The notes below the pieces were generated by a model. The model saw only the letters and a program-made list of their open reading frames with translations. It was not told where the DNA came from and did no database searches. Shown here in pieces: positions 1 to 8,215 of a stretch of DNA of 64,000 bases. The first letter of the stretch is position 1; each line of letters starts with the position of its first letter. The position numbers and the translations under genes are program-made. Location: the NCBI GenBank assembly GCA_963729275.1, contig CAVSNH010000013.1, forward strand, positions 1 through 64,000, written 5' to 3'. The stretch comes from CAVSNH01 sp963729275. GTDB taxonomy: Bacteria; Actinomycetota; Acidimicrobiia; Acidimicrobiales; RAAP-2.

Positions 1-538
1 GTACCCTTGACGGGTTCAGAGGCATCCGACGCCGTCCGTGAACGACCGGTGACCTCGGCGCACCGGACGCCGTCATCCGCGGACATTCGGGTGCATTCAT
101 CGGGGTGGCTACAGTTCATGGCTACATGATTGACCCCTTGCGACCAACGCAAGTCGCAAATGAATCCGTGTGGTGACCGATCATCGCGGGTTTGACGGCT
201 CAACGCGTTGGAGTGGGGAGAACGGGTTCTGATCTTTCGCAGCACCCCTGGAGTCAGTGATGTGTCACTGCTCGCGAAAGCAAGCACCTGCCGCTATGTG
301 GGCCGGAATGTGTCCCACTCAACCGGTGAACGCTCCTATCAATGTCAAGCCCTTCTTGGGGCTCCGGGGTGAAGACAGCGGACAGAACAATGATGAGCCA
401 CTCGTGATGCGAGGGCATGCTCTTACGAAGTCACGCGTCTCGTAGATGTGGTCCCGAGTCGTGGGTCGGCGGGTCACCGGAAAGTCAGCCCGCGAGGGCG
501 ACAGTTATGGGGATGAGCCAGACCCACGGCCCGGGGAT
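1..538. other. Leading noncoding stretch
   Basis: I see no convincing gene in this stretch. Short open frames exist but none has a recognisable domain or a good ribosome-binding site. It adjoins the 3' end of a decayed IS110-family transposase, so at least its right part (roughly 350-538) may be the noncoding end of that element. No inverted repeat could be recognised at the left side. Confidence 0.4.
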
Positions 539-1593
539 TCAGCCGCGAGGGAGATAGCGATAGACCTCACGGGCGACATAGCGCTTGAGGATCCGGATGA
601 CGTCCCGCTTGGTCCGTCCTTCCTTCACTCGGCGCTCGAAATAGGCGGTGGTCTCGGGATCGTGGGCGATCCGGACCATGACGATGCGCCACAGCGCGCT
701 ATTGGCCTGACGGTCACCGCCGTCGTGACGGCGGAGATGCCCGGCGTTCTTGCCCGAGTCGGCCGGCACCGGTGACACGCCGCACAGATGGGCCCAGGCG
801 GCCTCGGAATGGAGCCGTTCGGGGTTGTCGCCGGCGGCCACCAGCAGCGAGGCGGCGGTGTCGGGTCCGACGCCGAACAGGGCCAGCAGGTCGGGAGCGG
901 TGGCAGCGAGAAGAGGACTCGATCTTCTCGTCCAGTCCGGCGAGCTCGACGATCGAGAGACTTGGACCCGATGGGCCAGCGACGAGAGCGATGCCTTGGT
1001 GGCTGCCGTCACTGGGTCAGCCGATCGGGTGGGCCGGAGCTTGCGCGCCTCGGCCACCAGAGCCGGACACGTCAGGCCCTTCAGCCGGGAATGCAGCTGG
1101 TCAGGGGCGGTGATTCCCAGATGGCGCATCTGGACGATGGCCTTCACCCGGGCCTGTCGGGCCGAGCGCTTGGCCACCACCAGCACCCGGATGGCCTCGA
1201 CGGCACCGTCCTTGGTCTTGCCCGGCGCCTGAGGCCCGACCACTGATGGCGGCCCGGGCCGCCTCGACCGCATCGAGCGGGTCGGACTTGCCCTGGTTGC
1301 GCCGGGACTGCCGGTTGGGTCGGTCGACTTCGACGACCTCGACGCCCTGCCGTCGCAGGAACCGAGCCAGTCCGACCCCATAGGAGCCGGTGCCCTCGAC
1401 GCCGACCTTGGTCACCTGGCCGAACTCCTCGAGCCAGCCGAGCAGTGCCTTGTAGCCGCCGGCATCAGCCGTTGAACGACTCGGTGCCGACCAGTCGCCC
1501 CAGGGGGTCGAGTGCGGCGGCGACGTGTTTGTCCAGATGGGTATCGACACCACCCGTGATCCCGGGAGCAGCTTCTACGATGGTCATGGCCAT
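539..1593 (-). pseudogene. IS110-family transposase, broken by frameshifts
   Basis: This is the remnant of a DEDD-type IS110-family transposase, the enzyme that moves these elements with the help of a bridge RNA. Reading begins at the ATG ending at 1593, behind a purine-rich Shine-Dalgarno run. The N-terminal RuvC-like part (GVDTHLDKHVAAA, containing the first catalytic Asp) is in one frame to about 1465. The segment with VEGTGSYGVG and DPLDAVEAARAA is in a second frame to about 1240. The C-terminal Transposase_20 part (LLALFGVGPDTAASLL, then SGKNAGHLRRHDGGDRQAN) is in a third frame to the stop at 539. A further compensating pair of shifts lies near 965-915, where another frame reads LSIVELAGLDEKIE as the family expects. 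Four disruptions make it inactive, unless some are assembly errors. Confidence 0.85.
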
Positions 1594-1919
1594 CCCTTCC
1601 TTCCTTAAGCGGTTGAGGGGTGGCACGGCCGTCCTTGATCGGAGCGACGGGCGGTCCGGATTGTTCGTAGCAACCCGGGCCAATCACCCAACCTCAGAGA
1701 CGGGGCGTGCCGTTGTCAATGTGCCGCTGGAAGAGCTCGGCCGACGACGCCCGAGGACGCCTCATGACTCCAAGTCAGGCCGAATCTCCCAGTGCTCCCG
1801 AAGCTATTGAGGACCAGCTGCGAAGCGGTGGACCCTGAAGGCCATTGTCATTGTTGTGGGGCAGGGCAAAACCACTTCGCCAACTGTGGTCGAGGATTCG
1901 GGCGAATATCGTTGGCGCG
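1594..1919. other. Noncoding, likely 5' end of the decayed IS110 element
   Basis: No gene is supported here. The stretch lies directly upstream of the decayed IS110 transposase start. In the IS110 subgroup the left noncoding end encodes the bridge RNA, so roughly 1594-1800 would be the place for its remnant. I could not fold or align it, so this is only positional inference. Confidence 0.3.
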
Positions 1920-2171
1920 ATGTCTTCCCGGCTCGATAAGTCGTGGATGGTGCTCGCAAGCCATCAGACGGGCGAAGGTAATCGCTGTGTGGATGTCTTT
2001 TCGCGGCCTGACGGAACCTTCGGCTTCGAAGAGTTCCGCAGGGATCCCGAGGACATGGGCGCGTGGACACCGGTCAGCTACTTCTCAGGACGTGAGTACT
2101 GGACAGAGGGTGAAGCGGTTGCCGAAGCCATCAGCCTCGTCCCTTGGCTCGGTCCATTATTAGAGAGCTGA
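1920..2171 (+). CDS. Conserved hypothetical small protein (83 aa)
   Basis: An 83-residue acidic and aromatic-rich protein with no named domain that I recognise. It has the look of a real actinobacterial small protein: the core NRCVDVFSRPDGTFGFEEFR is followed by RDPED and a tryptophan-rich tail ending VPWLGPLLES. I chose the ATG at 1920 because recognisable sequence starts just after it. The frame extends 25 codons further upstream, but that part (MSLLWGRAKPL onward) has no family feel. It is transcribed away from the decayed IS110 element and may be cargo of the accessory region. Function unknown. Confidence 0.6.
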   Translation: MSSRLDKSWMVLASHQTGEGNRCVDVFSRPDGTFGFEEFRRDPEDMGAWTPVSYFSGREYWTEGEAVAEAISLVPWLGPLLES

Positions 2172-2316
2172 GGTACGCCACTTCCCGGTGGTTACGGGCG
2201 CTCTTGTCGATCAGCATCGGCACCTCCTCGGTTGAGTGCCAATCGGGGCGATCGTTAGATTTCCTCATGACAACTAGCTAACTTGCCTGCGGACTTAGAC
2301 GGCGGAAGGAGCACTG

Positions 2317-2700
2317 ATGCGGAATGGAGTGGTGCCGGAGCATTGGACGGCCTTTTACGAGTCAACACACATTCCGGCGGCAGTGCGGGACGGTGACCGG
2401 CTCTACGTGACAGGACACACCGGCGAAGATCCAGATGGGAACTTTTCAGCTGACCCTGAGACCCAGATCCGCCAAACCTTTCGTCACATCGGCGCCACGC
2501 TGTCGAAGGTCGGTGCGAATTGGGCCGATGTGGTGGAACTCAACTCGTATCACGTTGGGCTTCAGGCTCAGGCCGAAATCCTCATCACCATCGCAGAAGA
2601 GTTTCTCAGCGATCCTTATCCGGCTTGGACCGCTGTCGGGGTCACCGAGTTGTTCGACGAGGGAGCTGTCGTCGAGATCAGCTGTGTTGCTGCGGTGTAA
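2317..2700 (+). CDS. RidA/YjgF/YER057c-family protein
   Basis: A 127-aa protein of the RidA (Rid) superfamily, which folds as a chorismate-mutase-like trimer; the archetype hydrolyses reactive enamine/imine intermediates. The family pattern is clear: DRLYVTGHTGEDPDGN near the N-terminus, QIRQTFRHIGATLSKVGANWADVVEL in the middle and PAWTAVGVTELFDEGAVVEI at the C-terminus. The position that carries the catalytic arginine in true RidA (PxR before the final strands) is tryptophan here (PAW). It is therefore more likely a Rid4-7-type paralogue without imine deaminase activity. A good GGAAGGAG ribosome-binding site precedes the ATG. It is monocistronic. Confidence 0.88.
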   Translation: MRNGVVPEHWTAFYESTHIPAAVRDGDRLYVTGHTGEDPDGNFSADPETQIRQTFRHIGATLSKVGANWADVVELNSYHVGLQAQAEILITIAEEFLSDPYPAWTAVGVTELFDEGAVVEISCVAAV

Positions 2701-2894
2701 TGCATGAGGGCTTCTGCGTAACGGTTCACCGGTCGACGGATCACTGAGCGGCATAGACCGACGGTCACCCCGGGTAGCCCTGGAGTGCCGATCAGCTACG
2801 GTCGATAACCGACCCTGTCCCGGCGTACGTACGGGGGCAGCCTTCGACGAAGTGGGCCTGGCTCGCGAGATGGATAACGGTAGGGTCGCCGGCC

Positions 2895-3560
2895 ATGAGA
2901 GAGCACCGGATCGAGACCGACGGCGTTCCTGCCCGCCTGTACGAGCCGGAGGGCGCCGAAGGGTTACTCCTCCTCGGCCACGGCGGGGCATCCAGCAAGG
3001 ACGAGCCCCGATTCGTCGAGCTGGGCCGCCGCTACGCCGAGGGCACCGGGCTGGCCGTGGTATGCATCGACATCGTCGGCCACGGGGAGCGCAAGACCAC
3101 GCCGGTTCCCGCGCCTCGGCCAGACCGGGTCATGCCCTGGATCATGGAGAAGGTGGACCAGACGGTCACCGACTGGAGGGCCACGGCGGCCGCGCTGTCG
3201 TCGATCGGACCACCGGTTGCCTACGTCGGGTTCTCCATGGGGATGCTCCTTGGGGCCCCGACCGTCGTAGCCATCGCTGACATTCGGGCTGTGGTATTCG
3301 GCGTCGGCGGGATCCCAGCTGCCCTCAGGGATGGCTCGGTGCTGACGGGCTACGCGGCCCGACTCGGCGACCGACAGGTCCTCATGCTCAATATGACCCT
3401 GGACCCGATCTTCCCGCCAGTCGGCGCCCTGGAGTTCTTCGGAGCGATCCCTGGCCGGCGCAAGCGGATCATGTTCTGGGAGGGGGACCACCTCGGCCTG
3501 CCGTCCGAATCGATCCGCTACTCGATGGAGTTCATAAAACGTCATGCCTTCCGGGACTAG
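2895..3560 (+). CDS. Alpha/beta hydrolase, dienelactone-hydrolase-like
   Basis: A 221-aa cytosolic alpha/beta hydrolase. The N-terminal strand is followed by an oxyanion-type segment LLLGHGGASS. The nucleophile elbow GFSMGM supplies the catalytic serine near residue 118, and a late histidine lies in EGDHLGLP. No signal peptide is visible. Family members hydrolyse esters or lactones; the substrate here cannot be inferred. The gene stands alone between the Rid-like gene and a convergent TPR-like gene. Confidence 0.82.
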   Translation: MREHRIETDGVPARLYEPEGAEGLLLLGHGGASSKDEPRFVELGRRYAEGTGLAVVCIDIVGHGERKTTPVPAPRPDRVMPWIMEKVDQTVTDWRATAAALSSIGPPVAYVGFSMGMLLGAPTVVAIADIRAVVFGVGGIPAALRDGSVLTGYAARLGDRQVLMLNMTLDPIFPPVGALEFFGAIPGRRKRIMFWEGDHLGLPSESIRYSMEFIKRHAFRD

Positions 3561-3617
3561 AACCGCTGGGGCCCGTGGTCGGCACAATTCCGGCGATGTG
3601 GGGCAGGGGCCTGGGGG

Positions 3618-4151
3618 TCAGGGCTTCCGCTCTTCCATCTTCGCCAACAACCCGCGACTGTCCTTCAACAGCTTGTCCTTCGCTCGAAGGACTTGTTCAC
3701 CGATTCGGACTACGTGTCGAAGCAGCTCGCAGGCCTCCTCCGGCCTGCCGGTCATCCACAGGGAAAGAGCGAGGTAGTTCTGGGCAGCAAGCGTTGACCG
3801 AGCGTTGGGTCCATCCCGCCGTAAGCAAGCCTCCACGTTCGCCTCGCGAAGGAGTCGGCACTCGTCCCAGCGCCCCTGCCTATTGAATCTCCTTGCGCAG
3901 TAGTTCCTCGCCTGGCAGGCCTCGTCGCTATCAACGCCGTAGTTCCGAATCTTCCCATCGAGGGTCTCCTGGAACGGCTCGTCGTTACCTTCACCGGCTA
4001 GTCGGTCGGCGGCCCTCTCTAGCCACCTGTCGAAGCGCCCCTGAGCCATTTCGAGAGGATTCCATATGCTGCTGGCGGCTGCCTTCAGTTGACGAATGTC
4101 GGCGCTTCTCGGAATTGCAAACGGCTTCACGACGGAGGTGGCGAGCGGCAC
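3618..4151 (-). CDS. TPR-like helical repeat protein, possibly 5'-truncated
   Basis: Up to 177 aa, almost entirely helical, with tetratricopeptide-like pairs: NYCARRFNRQGRWDECRLLR, STLAAQNYLALSLWMTGRPE and ACELLRHVVRIGEQVL. These resemble the TPR tail of regulators and NB-ARC-type proteins. The GTG at 4151 gives the longest reading; an internal ATG at 4049 (MAQGRFDRW) is an alternative, and neither has a clear ribosome-binding site. The start lies only about 60 bp from the left end of the intron-bearing IS element, so the gene may have lost its true N-terminus when that element inserted. Function unknown beyond probable protein-protein interaction. Confidence 0.55.
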   Translation of the reverse strand: MPLATSVVKPFAIPRSADIRQLKAAASSIWNPLEMAQGRFDRWLERAADRLAGEGNDEPFQETLDGKIRNYGVDSDEACQARNYCARRFNRQGRWDECRLLREANVEACLRRDGPNARSTLAAQNYLALSLWMTGRPEEACELLRHVVRIGEQVLRAKDKLLKDSRGLLAKMEERKP

Positions 4152-4213
4152 TCCCCCGGGTCACATGCCCTAGCCCGAAAGTGTCGGTCAGGGTCAGGGC
4201 ATATCTGATGTGA

Positions 4214-4228
4214 TGAAGGGGCGGGGCC
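4214..4228 (+). repeat. Left subterminal inverted repeat of the IS1111-like element
   Basis: The sequence TGAAGGGGCGGGGCC is exactly complementary to 7828-7842. It flanks the transposase and intron unit. Confidence 0.7.
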
Positions 4229-4292
4229 TCTGCCCCTCGTGAAGATTCGAGCGCCGCGAGCGACACTCGGGTTTCCAAACACACCTCGATAA

Positions 4293-4487
4293 GAGGAGGA
4301 GGCCCCAAGGGAACGACAGTACGTCGGAATCGACCTGCACCGCCGGAGCTCGACCATCTACCGCATGGCTGAAGACGGCGAGGTGCTCGGCTGCACACGC
4401 ATCCCGAGCCAGCCCTTCGAGCTAGCTCAGGCTATGAAATTGGCAGGTAAAGCACGGGAAGTGGTGCTCGAGTCCACCTACGGCTGG
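4293..4487 (+). pseudogene. IS110-family transposase, exon 1 (N-terminal part)
   Basis: The open frame begins after a stop at 4290 and reads to the intron boundary at 4487. It carries the RuvC-like start of an IS110 transposase: YVGIDLHRRSSTIYRM (first catalytic Asp in GID) and VVLESTYGW, whose family continuation is YWA. An AAGAGGAGGAGG Shine-Dalgarno-like run at 4291-4302 is followed by no ATG, GTG or TTG before the conserved GID motif. The next ATG (4365) would delete the catalytic Asp. The start codon therefore seems to have been lost, perhaps by a small deletion in GGGAACGACAG, or a non-standard start is used. Splicing would join 4487 to 6635 exactly in frame. Confidence 0.75.
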
Positions 4488-5083
4488 GTGCGCCACGAGG
4501 CGCCACATGACCGGGTGGGGGGAAGAGCCCCACCTGCGACCTGTCGCAGCAGGTCGTTGAAGCTGGGGGCAGCCTGACTCCTGAGGCGAGGAGGAGGGCA
4601 GGAGCAGCCCCGACAACGCCGGAGCGAGTTGGCACCGCCAGACAGCTCGGGTCCGGCAAGCAAGACGGAGAGGTGTACGAATGCAGAAACCAGTGGTGGA
4701 ACCCCCTCAAGAAGTCTGGACCGGCTGGAACCTGGTGGATGGCCGGGATAGCAGCGTGCCGAAGCTCCCTACAACCGGGAGCGACGGCCTCGACGCCACG
4801 GTGTCGGGGGCCACGACGAAGAACTGCGGCGTAGTCGTGGACAGGCCTGCAGGGGAAAAGCTGGGCACCGATCCCGTCGACCGGTCTGTGGTGAACGTGG
4901 GAACTGCTCTCGGGTCGCCTCCCTGCCGACCAACCAGGTCGGCAGTGGCAAGGCACGTCGTCTGCTGATGGCCCGGGGGCGGGGCGGAGGGTCCGTAGTA
5001 GTCCGAGGCCGGGAGAGCCGGCTACATGGCGAAGGGACCCAGCGAGTTCGCAGTGAAGGAACTGGAAGGTCAGGAGGACGACG

Positions 5084-6514
5084 GTGAACACCGACGCACC
5101 GTGGCCCGATCTCTACGAGGCCGAGGCACGGGTACTGAAGATCCAGACCAAGTTGCACCAATGGGCTACCGACGACCCTCATCGTCGGTTCGATGACCTG
5201 TTCAACCTGGTCGCCGATCCTGCCTTCCTATTGGTGGCGTGGGATCGGGTGAGAAGAAACAGAGGGGCACGGTCTGTCGGGGTCGATGGAGTGGCACCCC
5301 GCTCCATCGTCTTCGGCGAAGAGGCGTTCCTCACCAGGCTGCGAGATGATCTCAAGGCCAGAGTATTCGCCCCTCTGCCCGTGCGGGAGAAGCTCATCCC
5401 GAAGAAGTCGGGGAAGCTTCGTGCCCTTGGCATCCCGACCGCACGGGACAGGACCGTGCAAGCAGTCCTCAAGCTGGTGCTCGAACCGATCTTCGAGGCG
5501 GACTTCAAGCCGTGTAGCTACGGCTTCCGCCCGAGGCGCCGGGCCCAGGACGCCATCGAGGAGATTTTCTTCTATGGCACCCACTACTACGAGTGGGTGC
5601 TCGAAGGAGACATCAAATCGTGCTTCGACGAGATCGACCACACCGCTCTCATGGGTCGTGTGCGGAATCGGATCGGGGACAAGCGGGTCCTGGGACTGGT
5701 GAAGGCGTTCCTCAAGGCAGGGATCCTCTCCGAGGATCAGGTCCTGAGGGATACGGTCACCGGCACTCCTCAGGGTGGGATCCTCTCACCGCTGCTGGCG
5801 AACATCGCCCTCTCGGTGCTTGACGAGCACTTCATGGGGCAATGGGAGTCATGGGGTGGCCAATACGGCCGCAGTCGACGCCGTGCCAAGGGACTGGCCA
5901 ACTACCGCCTGGTGCGGTATGCCGACGACTTTGTCGTGCTGTTGACCGGAACCAAAGAGCACGTCGAGGCGTTACGGGACGAGGTCGCAGCGGTGCTCTC
6001 TCCGATGGGCCTGGATCTGTCGGAGGAAAAGACGGCGATCACCCACATCGACCAGGGGTTCGACTTCTTGGGCTTTCACATCCAGCGCAAGCGCAAGCAA
6101 GGGACCCAGAGGCGCACCCTTTACACCTACCCGTCGAAGACCGCCCTGGCGCCGGTCAAGGCGAAGGTGCGGGTGCTCACACAGGGCAACACGAACCAAA
6201 CTCTCGCCGACCTCTTGCAACGGGTGAACCCGGTGCTTCGGGGTTGGGCCAACTACTTCCGGCACGGGGTGTCTGCACGGACCTTCGACTACCTGAACGC
6301 CTTCAGTTGGCGCAGGGTGGTCAACTGGCTCCGTCACAAACATCCCCGTGCCAGTTGGAAGTGGCTCCGTCGACGCTACCTACCGAGGTGGCGTCCGACA
6401 GATGGCAAGGTGTCGCTGCTCAACCCGGCGACGATCCGGATCGTCCGCTATCGCTACCGGGGAGCAAACATCACCGCGCCGTGGGCGAGGACAGACGATA
6501 GGGACGCTGCATAA
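5084..6514 (+). CDS. ltrA: Group II intron reverse transcriptase/maturase
   Basis: A 476-aa intron-encoded protein. RT blocks run from about residue 55 to 330: VGVDGV (66-70), IPKKSGKLRALGIPTARDR (105-123), SYGFRP (145-150), GTPQGGILSPLLANI (227-241) and the catalytic YADD at 279-282. The maturase X domain follows (RVNPVLRGWANYFRHG region). The protein ends soon afterwards without an HNH endonuclease zinc-finger domain, so it is an En-minus type expected to rely on other primers for retrohoming. The GTG start has AGGAGG at the right spacing. The protein would bind its own intron RNA, assist splicing and copy it into DNA. The frame is intact and looks functional. Confidence 0.95.
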   Translation: MNTDAPWPDLYEAEARVLKIQTKLHQWATDDPHRRFDDLFNLVADPAFLLVAWDRVRRNRGARSVGVDGVAPRSIVFGEEAFLTRLRDDLKARVFAPLPVREKLIPKKSGKLRALGIPTARDRTVQAVLKLVLEPIFEADFKPCSYGFRPRRRAQDAIEEIFFYGTHYYEWVLEGDIKSCFDEIDHTALMGRVRNRIGDKRVLGLVKAFLKAGILSEDQVLRDTVTGTPQGGILSPLLANIALSVLDEHFMGQWESWGGQYGRSRRRAKGLANYRLVRYADDFVVLLTGTKEHVEALRDEVAAVLSPMGLDLSEEKTAITHIDQGFDFLGFHIQRKRKQGTQRRTLYTYPSKTALAPVKAKVRVLTQGNTNQTLADLLQRVNPVLRGWANYFRHGVSARTFDYLNAFSWRRVVNWLRHKHPRASWKWLRRRYLPRWRPTDGKVSLLNPATIRIVRYRYRGANITAPWARTDDRDAA

Positions 6515-6536
6515 CCAAGCGGCATGAGCTCGTGGA

Positions 6537-6570
6537 GAGCCGGATGCGTGGGAACACGCACGTCCGGTTC
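6537..6570 (+). ncRNA. Group II intron domain V (catalytic hairpin)
   Basis: A 34-nt hairpin: GAGCCGGATGCGTG, a GGAA tetraloop, then CACGCACGTCCGGTTC. The arms pair throughout with the typical two-nucleotide bulge (CG), and the AGC catalytic triad is at the start of the 5' arm. This is the most conserved part of all group II introns and fixes the 3' portion of the ribozyme. Confidence 0.93.
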
Positions 6571-6634
6571 GGAGGTGCGGGCCGGAGAGACGACCGACCG
6601 AAAGGTCGGCACCGCGCTCCGGTCCGACACCTAC

Positions 6635-7597
6635 TACTGGGCCGCCGACCTCCTCCAGGAGATGGGTGCCCACGTGCACCTGGCCCATGCGCTCGGCAAC
6701 AACTGGAGGAACCGCCGGGTCAAGAACGACGAAGGGGACGCCAAGGACCTGGCCGCCATGCTCCGGCTCGGCCGTCTCGCCGAGGGCTGGATCGCCCCGC
6801 CGGCGACGAGAGAGCTCCGCGAGCTCGTGCGCGACCGGTTCTCCTTGGTCCGCCATCGCGCCAGTGCCAAGGCCCAGATCCACGGGGTCATGGCCAAGAA
6901 CGGCATCCTGCCGGTGGTGGGCGAGATGTGGGGGCCGAGTGGCACCCTCCAGCTCGACAACCTCGAGCTCCCCAAGGCCTGCACCGTGCCCATCGAGTCC
7001 CTCCGGGACCTGCTCGAGATCTACGACCGGGAGATCACCATGCTCGACGCTGAGATCCAGGCGGAGCTGAAGGACGATCCCGGCTATCGGGCCCTCATGA
7101 AACTCCCGGGGGTGGGCAAGGTCATCGCCGCCATCTTCGTGGCCGAGATCGGCGACATCACCCGCTTCGACAGCCCGAAGAAGCTCTGCTCGTGGGCTGG
7201 GCTCACCCCCAAGCACCGGGAGTCCGACCAGACGGTTCACCGCGGGTCGATCACCAAGCAGGGATCACCCCTCGTGCGCTGGGCTGCCATCGAAGCCATC
7301 GGCAACTACCGGGCCACGGGCAACGAGAAGCTCGGGGCCGACTTCCTGGGCATCGCCGAACGCCGGGGCAAGTCCAAGGCCCGGGTGGCTGTGGCCCGAA
7401 AGCTCTTGATCCTCGTCTACTACGGGCTCCGAGACGGCGAGGTCGCTGCCTCGAAGCCCACAAGGCCGCCTGAGCGCCGGACACGGACCGACGCCAGCTC
7501 GACTATCGCCGTGGCCCGCCGTCAGCCGTGGCCGGGCAACCTGATTGAGCCCGTCGGAACGTGGCCGAATCCCATCATGTCGGAGATCGACGAATGA
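6635..7597 (+). CDS. IS110-family transposase, exon 2 (C-terminal part)
   Basis: 320 codons from the intron boundary to the stop at 7597. It continues the DEDD domain (YWAADLLQEMGAHVHLAHAL, RRVKNDEGDAKDLAAML with the catalytic acidic residues, WIAPPATRELRELVRDR). It then has the Transposase_20 domain (LMKLPGVGKVIAAIFVAEIGD; SWAGLTPKHRESD; GSITKQGSPLVRWAAIEA) with its conserved serine. An open frame extends upstream to 6524, but that portion is intron sequence and not protein. Exon 2 is uninterrupted, so the transposase would be complete after splicing apart from the start-codon problem in exon 1. Without splicing this part is untranslatable from the element's own start. Confidence 0.88.
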   Translation, partial: YWAADLLQEMGAHVHLAHALGNNWRNRRVKNDEGDAKDLAAMLRLGRLAEGWIAPPATRELRELVRDRFSLVRHRASAKAQIHGVMAKNGILPVVGEMWGPSGTLQLDNLELPKACTVPIESLRDLLEIYDREITMLDAEIQAELKDDPGYRALMKLPGVGKVIAAIFVAEIGDITRFDSPKKLCSWAGLTPKHRESDQTVHRGSITKQGSPLVRWAAIEAIGNYRATGNEKLGADFLGIAERRGKSKARVAVARKLLILVYYGLRDGEVAASKPTRPPERRTRTDASSTIAVARRQPWPGNLIEPVGTWPNPIMSEIDE

Positions 7598-7842
7598 ATG
7601 GCTGGCCGCCCACGGACGCCCGTGTCGGAGCCCAAGAGCAGTGATGGGAACTTCTCGCACCACACAGGCGCCGCCCCTCTACAGCATGCGCCACTCGTCG
7701 GCGGCGTCAAGGCCAAGTCCTTCGGATGGCTTCGCCAGCGTTGACCCCGGCTCCTCGCTGGCGCGGGCTCTCATTCAGGACGACGCACCGGATTCGGGAA
7801 CGAAAAACCAGGCAAACCTCTTGACACGGCCCCGCCCCTTCA
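7598..7842 (+). ncRNA. Candidate bridge-RNA region of the IS1111-like element
   Basis: A 230-nt noncoding stretch lies between the transposase stop and the right inverted repeat. In the IS1111 subgroup the structured bridge RNA that recognises donor and target DNA is encoded 3' of the transposase. Position and length fit, and no gene is evident. I have not been able to fold it or find its guide loops, so the call is positional. Confidence 0.35.
7828..7842 (-). repeat. Right subterminal inverted repeat of the IS1111-like element
   Basis: Exact 15-bp complement of 4214-4228. It closes the element on the right. Confidence 0.7.
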
Positions 7843-7878
7843 GGAACGGCGGTATGGGGCAGGGGCGGGCCCTTCGAT

Positions 7879-8214
7879 CTAGGTCTGAATGAGGCTGACC
7901 AGCTCCACGCCCACTACTTCAACTGTACGGATCGAGCCGTATAGATGAGGGAAGCGTTCAGACTCGCCTGCCGATCCTGGCTCGTACCTCGTCTCACCCG
8001 CCAGTTGCGTGGGGTCAAGGGTCAGCGCCACCACATCTGCATGTACTGGGAAGTAAGCAGCCCTCACTTGCCTGAGTTGATGTTCGTCGCAGCAATGGAG
8101 GAAGACCTCGCCATCTGGAAGAACAACGCCTACGCCGTGGAGCTCAGCTCGCTCCCATTCGGTCCGCTCGATCAAGTGATAGATCACGCCGTCAGAATAA
8201 GCCCTCTGTGCCAT
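7879..8214 (-). CDS. DUF952 family protein
   Basis: A 111-aa protein with the DUF952 pattern: IYHLIERTEWERAE near the start, FLHCCDEHQL in the middle (the family's conserved F-[IL]-H-[CS] segment), LTLDPTQL, then RFPHLYGSI near the C-terminus. The fold is related to ADP-ribosyltransferase-like/RES-type small domains, but no biochemical role is established. The ATG at 8214 sits one base after a strong inverted repeat (8216-8245), so its translation may be controlled by leader structure. It is divergent from the hemerythrin gene. Confidence 0.85.
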   Translation of the reverse strand: MAQRAYSDGVIYHLIERTEWERAELHGVGVVLPDGEVFLHCCDEHQLRQVRAAYFPVHADVVALTLDPTQLAGETRYEPGSAGESERFPHLYGSIRTVEVVGVELVSLIQT

Positions 8215-8215
8215 G

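Larger units (their letters stand above)
4488..6634 (+). mobile_element. Group II intron (2,147 nt) with reverse transcriptase
   Basis: The 5' end is GTGCG at 4488, the classic group II boundary, directly after the codon TGG. The 3' end is placed at 6634 (ending CCTAC, fitting the AY rule). Removal then joins TAC GGC TGG to TAC TGG GCC, restoring the YGWYWAAD sequence normal in IS110 transposases. A canonical 34-nt domain V (6537-6570) and a domain-VI-like hairpin (about 6577-6625, outer arms GGGCCGGAG/CTCCGGTCC, inner GACC-GAAA-GGTC) precede the 3' end. A6627, the eighth base from the end, is a candidate branch point. Domains I-III occupy about 4488-5070. The ORF sits in domain IV. The intron should self-splice as RNA with maturase help and can retrohome. 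Confidence 0.88.
4214..7842 (+). mobile_element. IS110/IS1111-like element interrupted by a group II intron
   Basis: The element is delimited by a 15-bp inverted repeat (TGAAGGGGCGGGGCC at 4214-4228 and its exact complement at 7828-7842). Subterminal repeats of this kind mark the IS1111 subgroup; classical IS110 elements lack them. Inside lie transposase exon 1 (to 4487), a 2,147-nt group II intron (4488-6634) and exon 2 (6635-7597). Without the intron the element would be about 1.48 kb, normal for this family. True ends probably lie a few bases outside the repeats. About 230 nt of noncoding sequence follows the transposase, where IS1111-type bridge RNAs are encoded. Confidence 0.75.

Noticed and set aside
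446..1246. Plus-strand open frames over the decayed IS110 element
   Set aside because: They mirror the GC-rich transposase on the opposite strand and have no domain or ribosome-binding site.
6524..6634. Upstream part of the frame that continues into transposase exon 2
   Set aside because: It covers domain V and the 3' end of the intron, so it is ribozyme RNA rather than protein.
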